Position numbers and translations under genes: made by a program
Shown: piece by piece, positions 5,819 to 11,008 of the stretch
Layout: the number at the start of each line of letters is the position of its first letter
Numbering within the stretch: the stretch's first letter is position 1
The notes under the pieces: generated by a model
The model's input: the letters and a program-made list of their open reading frames with translations, nothing else
Databases searched by the model: none
Told to the model about the DNA's origin: nothing
Origin: Deltaproteobacteria bacterium
GTDB lineage: Bacteria; Desulfobacterota; BSN033; UBA1163
Length of the DNA stretch: 12,236 nucleotides
Assembly (NCBI GenBank): GCA_016875255.1
Contig: VGRU01000095.1
Coordinates: forward strand, 1-12,236
Direction of reading: 5' to 3'

Positions 5819-5900
5819 GGTCAGGTCTATATTGTTGATATCATAATTGGAAATTGAAAATTATTTATACTGGGCAATTGTTAAGAGTGTAGATCTGACC
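5819..5900. repeat. 82-bp inverted-repeat (MITE/REP-like) element
   Basis: GGTCAGGTCTA (5819-5829) is matched, 10 of 11 bases, by TAGATCTGACC (5890-5900) in inverted orientation, enclosing an AT-rich core. Sequences of the GGGGTCAGGTCT type often border small non-autonomous elements. No transposase is encoded here. Confidence 0.45.
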
Positions 5901-5923
5901 TAAATTAACCTTCTTTTACTCCA

Positions 5924-6271
5924 TCATTTTTCAGTCTGTTCCAAAATCTCTTTCATTTGTTCTTCTAAAATTTGAAGTTCTTTAGTGACAATATGCCAGA
6001 CAATGCTAATGCTGATATCAAAATATTCATGGGCTATTCTATTTCTGAGCCCAACGATCCCTTTCCAATCCGTATTTTCATATTTCTCTTTTATCTCATC
6101 TGGTATAAACCTCGAGGCTTCACCAATAATTTCGAAATTCCTGACCACGGCATCTATCGTTTTTCTGTCTTTCTTAAAATCGTCGAATCCCATTTTTTCT
6201 GCATAATTCTTAATCAGACGAATGGATTCCAAGATATCTTCAATAAATAGCTTCCACTCCCGTTTAGACAT
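5924..6271 (-). CDS. hepT: HepT-like HEPN ribonuclease toxin (DUF86)
   Basis: 115 residues. The HepT signature R76-N77-R-I-A-H81-E-Y83 is intact (R-x4-H-x-Y), where R and H form the RNase site and the tyrosine is the one modified by the partner enzyme in characterised MntA-HepT systems. The upstream helix R-N-F-E-I-I-G-E-A-S is also typical. The ATG at 6271 overlaps the end of mntA by 8 bp, and GGAGG inside mntA serves as its ribosome site, so the two are translationally coupled. It acts in the cytoplasm on RNA, in other systems including tRNA. No sign of damage. Confidence 0.93.
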   Translation of the reverse strand: MSKREWKLFIEDILESIRLIKNYAEKMGFDDFKKDRKTIDAVVRNFEIIGEASRFIPDEIKEKYENTDWKGIVGLRNRIAHEYFDISISIVWHIVTKELQILEEQMKEILEQTEK

Positions 6272-6554
6272 AGCTTACATCCTCCATGATATACTTCCTC
6301 CGGTTCGGTTTAATCGCATCCGGTGTTACCAAATCAACTTCAGATTTTAAGATTTCTTCCAGAAAATCTGCCAAATGAATAAAGAGGAAACCAACGGGTT
6401 CTTTGAACTCGACCAAAATATCTATATCGCTTCCTTCACTTTGCTCGCCCCTCGCATAAGATCCAAATACACCAATCCTTTTAACCTTGTACTTTTCTTC
6501 TAATTCTCGCTGATGCTGCTTAATGATCTTTTCGATTTCTTTTAAGGTCTTCAT
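6264..6554 (-). CDS. mntA: MntA-like nucleotidyltransferase antitoxin
   Basis: 96 residues, a minimal nucleotidyltransferase. The active site reads G31-S32-Y-A-R-G-E-Q-S-E-G-S-D43-I-D45, the G-S-x10-D-x-D motif, with a likely third acidic residue D74 in S-E-V-D-L-V. In known type VII systems MntA uses ATP to add AMP units to the HepT tyrosine and so silences it. AAGGA at 6567-6563 is 8 nt from ATG 6554, and a TATAAT box lies at 6594-6589. It is the first gene of the two-gene operon. Confidence 0.92.
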   Translation of the reverse strand: MKTLKEIEKIIKQHQRELEEKYKVKRIGVFGSYARGEQSEGSDIDILVEFKEPVGFLFIHLADFLEEILKSEVDLVTPDAIKPNRRKYIMEDVSYV

Positions 6555-6588
6555 AATTCGATTCCTTTTTATTAAAATGCCTAAACCT

Positions 6589-6612
6589 ATTATACTCCTT
6601 TCGCAAGCGAAA
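6589..6612 (-). promoter_or_regulatory. mntA-hepT promoter -10 box and 14-bp palindrome
   Basis: On the minus strand TATAAT (6594-6589) is a consensus -10. Just upstream, where the spacer would be, is TTTCGC-TT-GCGAAA (6612-6599), a perfect 14-bp palindrome suited to an operator. No good -35 hexamer is seen at 16-18 nt, so activity may be weak or need an activator. Confidence 0.45.
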
Positions 6613-6630
6613 ATAAAATGGAAAACAATA

Positions 6631-6693
6631 ATACCCCCTACCCCTGCCTACCGGAAGGCAGACTGACCCTTCCCCGTCAAAATTAAGGGGTAT
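6631..6693. repeat. Nested hairpin element
   Basis: The outer arms ATACCCC (6631-6637) and GGGGTAT (6687-6693) enclose an inner stem CTGCCT (6644-6649) with AGGCAG (6656-6661). The role is unknown; it is the intergenic palindrome type seen elsewhere in the window. Confidence 0.45.
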
Positions 6694-6758
6694 CACTTTA
6701 ATCCTTTTAGTTTGAGCCAACTATCAGTAGGGAGAAGTGACGTGATTGTTATGGAAGA

Positions 6759-6860
6759 TCATGGGGAAGTGGGTTTTTTAATGACGATATCACCGTAATA
6801 GGCGACTGCGGGTTCGCCGGTGTCGTCTGTATCTGTCATAACGGCAACCCTTACCCCTCT
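6759..6860 (-). pseudogene. C-terminal remnant of a second DUF3047 gene
   Basis: Upstream of stop TGA (6761-6759) the minus frame reads V-A-V-M-T-D-T-D-D-T-G-E-P, then A-Y-Y-G-D-I-V-I-K-K. This matches the end of the DUF3047 protein at 2426-3157 (V-A-I-M-T-D-T-D-N-T-G-E-S...A-Y-Y-G-D-I-V-F-R-K). Homology stops at about 6850-6860, where an in-frame TGA (6863-6861) follows. The rest of the gene is missing. The two copies are about three-quarters identical at the DNA level by eye, so this is an old paralogue and not a recent duplicate. Confidence 0.75.
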
Positions 6861-7006
6861 TCAAAAACCCTATAAGATCGATAAGATATGGAACCTTGGG
6901 AGACAGGGGCCGACCTGTTGAATCCAAGATGCATTTTCTTCATGTCACTTTTTCATTGGAATGATTATATTTATGGGAAATAGTTGATATGGAGGTGGTG
7001 GGTTTT

Positions 7007-8110
7007 ATGAAGAGTCTGATCATCGCGGCTTTGATGCTCATGTTGATCATAAGTGGATGCCAAAGGGTTGATTCGGGGCAGACGGAGGTGAGAGATATGC
7101 CAAAAGAAAATAGTGGATTACGCGTGGCTACATTTGCCGGAGGCTGTTTCTGGTGCACAGAAGCAGACCTCGAGAAATTGGACGGTGTTGTAAAGGTTGT
7201 CTCAGGTTATACCGGTGGGGATGAAAAGAATCCGTCTTATGAGCAGGTCTCCTCAGGGAGAACAGGCCATGTGGAGGCGGTTCAAGTCTATTACGACTCA
7301 ACGAGGATAACGTATGAAGAGTTGCTCGATACCTTATGGAAGCAGATCGATCCCACGGATTCCGGAGGACAATTTGTTGACCGGGGGGCACAGTATCGAA
7401 GCGCTATCTTCTATCATGACGAAGAGCAGAGACGATTGGCGGAGAAATCGAAAGAGGATCTCAATCGATCCGGGAAGTTCAACAAGCCGATCGTTACAGC
7501 GATTGTTAAATTCAAAAATTTTTATGAAGCCGAGGATTATCATCAGGATTACTCTAAGAAGAATGCCCTCAAATATCAATTCTACAGGTTCAACTCTGGC
7601 CGGGACCAATTTTTGACTGGGGTGTGGGGAAAAGACGAGGAGAAAGCCAGAGATAAGAGAGGAAAGACCTATTCAAAACTTGACGATGCCACCTTGAAGA
7701 AGAGACTGACTCCCTTGCAATATGAAGTGACTCAGAAGGATGGCACGGAACCGCCCTTTCAAAATGAATACTGGGACAATAAGAGAGAGGGAATCTATGT
7801 GGATATTGTTTCCGGAGAGCCTCTCTTCAGCTCCCTCGAAAAGTTTGATTCCGGAACAGGATGGCCCAGTTTCTCCAAGCCTCTTGAGTCAGGGAATATT
7901 GTCAAAAAAGAGGACCGGAGCTTTTTTATGAAGCGCTTTGAGGTAAGGAGCAAGCATGGCAACTCTCACCTTGGACACGTATTTGATGATGGGCCGCTCC
8001 CGACCGGACTCCGGTATTGCATGAACTCTGCCTCCTTGAGATTCATTCCCAAAGAGGATCTGGAGAGAGAGGGATACGGAGAGTATCTGAAACTTTTTGT
8101 GAAGAAGTGA
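7007..8110 (+). CDS. msrAB: Lipoprotein MsrA-MsrB fusion, peptide methionine sulfoxide reductase
   Basis: 367 residues. The start at 7007 is chosen because GGAGGTG (6991-6997) is well spaced before it. An ATG at 6989 would place that site inside the gene. Residues 1-17 are a signal peptide ending in the lipobox I-S-G-C18, so the protein is probably lipid-anchored in the envelope. MsrA (about 35-195) has G-G-C47-F-W-C50 with C47 catalytic, G-Y-T-G-G, and Y-H-Q-D-Y. MsrB (about 220-360) has [21 protein letters not shown] and R-Y-C338-x-N-S-x-S-L-R-F with C338 catalytic. MsrA reduces Met-S-oxide and MsrB Met-R-oxide. The MsrB part lacks the zinc-binding CxxC pairs and has Thr where some have a resolving Cys (SGCGW). 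Neither site uses Sec. Confidence 0.94.
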   Translation: MKSLIIAALMLMLIISGCQRVDSGQTEVRDMPKENSGLRVATFAGGCFWCTEADLEKLDGVVKVVSGYTGGDEKNPSYEQVSSGRTGHVEAVQVYYDSTRITYEELLDTLWKQIDPTDSGGQFVDRGAQYRSAIFYHDEEQRRLAEKSKEDLNRSGKFNKPIVTAIVKFKNFYEAEDYHQDYSKKNALKYQFYRFNSGRDQFLTGVWGKDEEKARDKRGKTYSKLDDATLKKRLTPLQYEVTQKDGTEPPFQNEYWDNKREGIYVDIVSGEPLFSSLEKFDSGTGWPSFSKPLESGNIVKKEDRSFFMKRFEVRSKHGNSHLGHVFDDGPLPTGLRYCMNSASLRFIPKEDLEREGYGEYLKLFVKK

Positions 8111-8352
8111 GAAGGTGTGAAAAAATTGGCGCATGGTGCCTCCGCCCCCAGGGTTGTGGGTCTTGTCCAAGCTTTAGGACGCGGGGCATGAGATGTTATG
8201 GGTAACCTTTGTTCTCAGGAAGAGAGCTGTGATATACGGGTTTAGGCAACGTAGTTAAATATTAGAGGTTCCGCCCTAAAGCTTTTTCAATCCCCACAAC
8301 CCTGTGGGCGGGAACAAGGATGATACTCAAAATGTATTTTTTCACACCTTCT
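8110..8352. mobile_element. MITE-like element with long imperfect inverted repeats
   Basis: Three blocks pair in order about one centre. A 17-bp perfect terminal repeat pairs 8110-8126 with 8336-8352 (AGAAGGTGTGAAAAAAT). A 19-bp block with one mismatch pairs 8142-8160 with 8293-8311 (CCGCCCCCAGGGTTGTGGG). A 10-bp perfect block pairs 8169-8178 with 8275-8284 (AAGCTTTAGG). The spacing between the last two blocks is 8 nt on both sides. The core (about 8180-8270) has no ORF. It begins at the last base of the msrAB stop and ends 48 nt before metC, so its A6/T6 ends may also terminate both convergent genes. No target-site duplication is evident. Confidence 0.65.
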
Positions 8353-8399
8353 GGTCCATGTTCGGAATAGTCCGTTAGCCATTCATTCCACCGCAGCCT

Positions 8400-9641
8400 T
8401 CAGGTGGCCTGTGCCATAGCAGAAAATCCCACTTCGAGGTCGGCGATCAGGTCGGCGGGGTCTTCCAGTCCGATGTGGACACGAATCAATGGATCACCCT
8501 GCCACGGGGCTACGCTGCGCAGTGAACCGATCCGGGCGGGGAAGATCAGGCTTTCAAAACCACCCCAGGAATAACCGATGCCAAAATAGCGGCGCCCCTC
8601 GCAAAGGGCAGCGATCTGTGTGGATGTGGGATTCTGTCCTTCGGAGTTGGTTTTAAGTTCGAACGAAAAGAGACCGCTTGAGCCCTTGAAGTCGCGCTTC
8701 CAGAGCGCATGCTGAGGGTGGCCGGGCAGGGCGGGATGAAGCACTGCGCCGACCTCCGGCCGGCGCTCAAGCCAGCGTGCGATCTCCAATGCGTTTTGCT
8801 GGTGTCTCTGCATGCGCACATCGATGGTGCGCATTCCGCGAAGAATCAATGCTGCATCGTCGCCGCCAACACTAACCCCGAGTTCACGCACGGTTCTCCA
8901 TAGAGGTAACCAATGTTCCTCGCGCACCACAACGGCTCCCATGAGCACATCTGCATGGCCGCTCCAGTACTTCGTGAGAGGTAAGACAGAGGCGTCCACA
9001 CCCCAGTCGAAGGGTTTTGCAAAGAGAGGCGACCCCCAGGCATTATCGATTGCCGTCATCACTTTATGTCTGCGGGCCATGGCACAGATGCCGGGCACGT
9101 CCTGGATCTCAAAGGTATAACTTCCCGGGCTTTCGAGAAAGATCATGCGCGTGGCAGGCTGAATCAGGGCTTCAAGTTTCTCGGGTGTAATGGTCGGATC
9201 ATACCAGGTGGTCTGCACCCCCAACCTTGAGAGAATTCCGTTGCAGAAGACACGCGTCGGCCCATATGCCGAGTCTGTGACCAGAAGATGGTCGCCTGGT
9301 TTCAAATAGGCCAGCAGCAATGTCGTAATCGCCAACAGGCCTGACGGCATGAGGGCAGCCCGGCAAGGATGGCCTGCGCCTTCGATCCGGGCGAGCGCAT
9401 CCCTGAGGGCAAAGGTCGTGGGTGTCCCGATGGTGCCATAATGGGAGACTCCCAGCTCGCCGCGCTCCGACGCTTCAACCCTGGCCTTAGCCTCCTCGAT
9501 CGTATCAAACAGGACGGTGGAGGCACGGTAAACCGGCAGATTCGCCGTCCGAATGTCTGAGTCAAAATCTCGCCCCAATTCGATAAACGACGTTGCATTT
9601 GAGGATTCAATCTGATCGGAATCACTTTTTTCCTTATCCAT
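8400..9641 (-). CDS. metC: Cystathionine beta-lyase-like PLP enzyme (Cys/Met metabolism family)
   Basis: 413 residues, slightly longer than typical because of an N-terminal extension. The PLP-binding lysine is K224 in L-T-K-Y-W-S-G-H-A-D-V-L-M-G. D199 in A-I-D-N-A-W-G-S-P should hold the pyridine nitrogen, and D-S-A-Y-G-P-T-R is the loop contacting the cofactor. The C-terminal S-W-G-G-F-E-S-L and R-V-H-I-G-L-E-D-P are also standard. It would convert cystathionine to homocysteine, pyruvate and ammonia in methionine synthesis. The K-Y-x-S-G-H-x-D-V pattern favours MetC over gamma-synthase or sulfhydrylase relatives. AGGAAGGAA precedes ATG 9641. By eye it is clearly richer in G+C than its neighbours, which may mean a separate origin. 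Confidence 0.9.
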   Translation of the reverse strand: MDKEKSDSDQIESSNATSFIELGRDFDSDIRTANLPVYRASTVLFDTIEEAKARVEASERGELGVSHYGTIGTPTTFALRDALARIEGAGHPCRAALMPSGLLAITTLLLAYLKPGDHLLVTDSAYGPTRVFCNGILSRLGVQTTWYDPTITPEKLEALIQPATRMIFLESPGSYTFEIQDVPGICAMARRHKVMTAIDNAWGSPLFAKPFDWGVDASVLPLTKYWSGHADVLMGAVVVREEHWLPLWRTVRELGVSVGGDDAALILRGMRTIDVRMQRHQQNALEIARWLERRPEVGAVLHPALPGHPQHALWKRDFKGSSGLFSFELKTNSEGQNPTSTQIAALCEGRRYFGIGYSWGGFESLIFPARIGSLRSVAPWQGDPLIRVHIGLEDPADLIADLEVGFSAMAQAT

Positions 9642-9670
9642 CGGGTTTCCTTCCTAATACATTGAACCAG

Positions 9671-9700
9671 ATTATAATGCAGGAGAAACAGGGGGGTCAA
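9671..9700 (-). promoter_or_regulatory. Sigma-70-type promoter for metC-like gene
   Basis: On the minus strand TTGACC (9700-9695), an 18-nt spacer and TATAAT (9676-9671) lie about 30 nt upstream of the metC start codon. No palindrome resembling a met box is seen. Confidence 0.6.
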
Positions 9701-9977
9701 GGCAGGGGGAGGTCTTTGGCAATGCGTCACTGAAGCGTGGGGAAACCCGTCCATCGAGCCGTCATGTCTCCGAAAATCTTATTAAGCGGATGGTTTATAT
9801 TTTTTTTGGGCAAAGACAACATTGCCCGTTGCAGAACAGACCTTGTTATACGGGATCGTCCTTTTAGTTTACAAACAAGCTGATGTTTCCGCTATAAGAT
9901 GTTCTCCAACATGCCTGCCCGAAGGACGGTGATATTTCACGGAAGAGTGACGCATTACGTTCTTTGACAGAAATTGA
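9701..9977. other. Intergenic stretch with no identified feature
   Basis: It lies between the divergent metC promoter and the promoter of the small membrane protein. I see no gene, RNA or strong repeat, only scattered short palindromes. Confidence 0.4.
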
Positions 9978-10006
9978 TTGAAAAGATGGTGCGTTCCTGA
10001 TACGCT
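9978..10006 (+). promoter_or_regulatory. Possible promoter for the small membrane protein gene
   Basis: TTGAAA (9978-9983), 17 nt, TACGCT (10001-10006). The start codon follows about 30 nt later. A TTGACA also occurs at 9964-9969 but has no -10 at normal spacing. Confidence 0.35.
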
Positions 10007-10036
10007 AAAGGTAAAAAGAAGGGGGTGAAAAAAGAG

Positions 10037-10264
10037 ATGATCCGATTCTTATTAGGAGTGGGTACTGGTATCCTCATCTTACTGCTCTTTATTTACTTCG
10101 GCGGCGGCAAGGCTGTGAAGAAGGTTGGCGAGGGCTTAACCGAAACCGGAAAGAGAATGGAGCACCTGGAAGAAGTGATCAAGAAGGAGGGAGATGAGGT
10201 AGGGAAGGATATCAAGAAGAAGATCCTCAAAGAGGAGAAGGAGATCCCGAAGAAGGGTCAGTAG
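10037..10264 (+). CDS. Small single-pass membrane protein, unknown function
   Basis: 75 residues from ATG 10037, preferred because GGGGGTG (10021-10027) is a good ribosome site for it. A GTG at 10025 would add four residues but overlap that site. Residues ~3-22 (FLLGVGTGILILLLFIYFG) are one membrane helix. The rest is a lysine/glutamate-rich helix, likely coiled-coil or membrane-peripheral (G-L-T-E-T-G-K-R-M-E-H-L-E-E-V-I-K-K-E). I recognise no family. Its last 7 bases overlap the 3' end of the convergent acylphosphatase gene. Confidence 0.6.
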   Translation: MIRFLLGVGTGILILLLFIYFGGGKAVKKVGEGLTETGKRMEHLEEVIKKEGDEVGKDIKKKILKEEKEIPKKGQ

Positions 10265-10536
10265 GTAATAGAGAAATCCTTAAACTCTCCTGCAAACTCC
10301 TCCCAGATGACACGGACATTGGTCACACTCGCCTCAGAGGGTCCTCGATGGCACCATTGAATCATCTCATCCACCTTTGCCTTGTCTCCTTCGAAGAGGG
10401 CTTCCACCCGGCCATCCCTTTTATTTTTCACCCAGCCCTTCAGGCCTAAGAGATAGGCCATCTCCTGGGTATGCGCCCGGAAGAAGACCCCCTGAACCCT
10501 TCCTTCAACAATGACCCGCGCCCTGGCTTTGTCCAT
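10258..10536 (-). CDS. acyP: Acylphosphatase
   Basis: 92 residues, the normal family length. The phosphate loop G12-R-V-Q-G-V-F-F-R20 and the W35-V-K-N38 / D-G-R-V-E-A motif are both present. R20 and N38 are the catalytic pair. The enzyme hydrolyses acyl phosphates such as acetyl phosphate or carbamoyl phosphate in the cytoplasm. The P-S-E-A-S-V-T-N-V segment near the C-terminus is also typical. No strong ribosome site precedes ATG 10536. The gene appears to stand alone and converges on the small membrane protein gene. Confidence 0.95.
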   Translation of the reverse strand: MDKARARVIVEGRVQGVFFRAHTQEMAYLLGLKGWVKNKRDGRVEALFEGDKAKVDEMIQWCHRGPSEASVTNVRVIWEEFAGEFKDFSITY

Positions 10537-10556
10537 AATAGATACTCAGAAAGTAA

Positions 10557-10679
10557 ACCCCGTTAGAAAGTTTTCAACTTTCTAACGAGAAAGCTCACAC
10601 GGGGCATTAAACCCCGTGTTCGCTGAAAAGGAAACAACCACCATCCCCGCAGCAGAGCTGCGGGGCTTTCTACCGGGGT
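10557..10679. repeat. Multi-hairpin element with competing pairings
   Basis: The outer arms ACCCCGTTAGAAAG (10557-10570) and CTTTCTACCGGGGT (10666-10679) pair with one mismatch in 14. Inside are three perfect hairpins: 12 bp with loop TTC (10561-10572/10576-10587), 8 bp ACACGGGG/CCCCGTGT (10597-10604/10612-10619), and 9 bp CCCCGCAGC/GCTGCGGGG with loop AGA (10645-10653/10657-10665). The first hairpin and the outer stem use the same left arm and exclude each other. No ORF lies inside. It resembles REP/BIME clusters or a structured RNA. Confidence 0.6.
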
Positions 10680-10721
10680 AAAAGTTTTGTTTAATCGAAA
10701 TTGACGTTTATCGTTGTCGAA

Positions 10722-10795
10722 GCTCGTATCGAGGCTCGTCTGATGATACTGGATGCTCGAACTTCAAGTTTCGAGCCTCTTGCTTCGATACGAGC
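10722..10795. repeat. Long imperfect hairpin
   Basis: GCTCGTATCGA (10722-10732) pairs perfectly with TCGATACGAGC (10785-10795). Inside, GAGGCTCG (10731-10738) pairs with CGAGCCTC (10772-10779), giving a stem of about 17 bp with a small bulge. A CGTAACCG direct repeat follows at about 10804-10850. It lies upstream of the activase promoter; function unknown. Confidence 0.5.
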
Positions 10796-10939
10796 GTCGT
10801 CACCCGTAACCGTTTGACTATCAATATATTCGGGCTTCGTAACCGTAACCGATTGGCCCTAAACCATTTTTATTTTAAAAATTATCACAGACTCCTCTGT
10901 AAATCAATAAACTGGTTCATCATGAAAAACAAGTTTGAC

Positions 10940-10969
10940 TTGAAAAGGAGAAATTGAATCAATTAGAAT
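10940..10969 (+). promoter_or_regulatory. Possible promoter for the activase gene
   Basis: TTGAAA (10940-10945), 18 nt, TAGAAT (10964-10969), about 40 nt before the start codon in an AT-rich stretch. No operator-like palindrome is seen. Confidence 0.4.
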
Positions 10970-11008
10970 TAATACATTTCTTTTTTGAGAGGTGAATGGT
11001 CAAAGAGA

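Larger units (their letters stand above)
5575..5923. other. Intergenic region between higA and hepT
   Basis: No gene is seen. The content is a tRNA 3'-end-like fragment (5689-5716), a terminator hairpin (5725-5755) and an 82-bp inverted-repeat element (5819-5900), each listed separately. 5575-5688 shows nothing I can name. Confidence 0.5.
6555..6758. other. Intergenic region upstream of mntA
   Basis: This holds the mntA promoter area and a nested hairpin (6631-6693). A 66-codon minus-strand ORF overlapping it (6520-6720) shows no protein-like character and is ignored. Confidence 0.45.

Noticed and set aside
7145..7156. Possible second selenoprotein at the MsrA active site
   Set aside because: Both active-site codons are ordinary cysteine codons (TGT and TGC); no in-frame UGA is present.
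9302..9754. 150-codon minus-strand ORF overlapping the metC-like gene
   Set aside because: It is a different frame of the same strand with proline/arginine-rich shadow sequence. The PLP enzyme frame explains the DNA.
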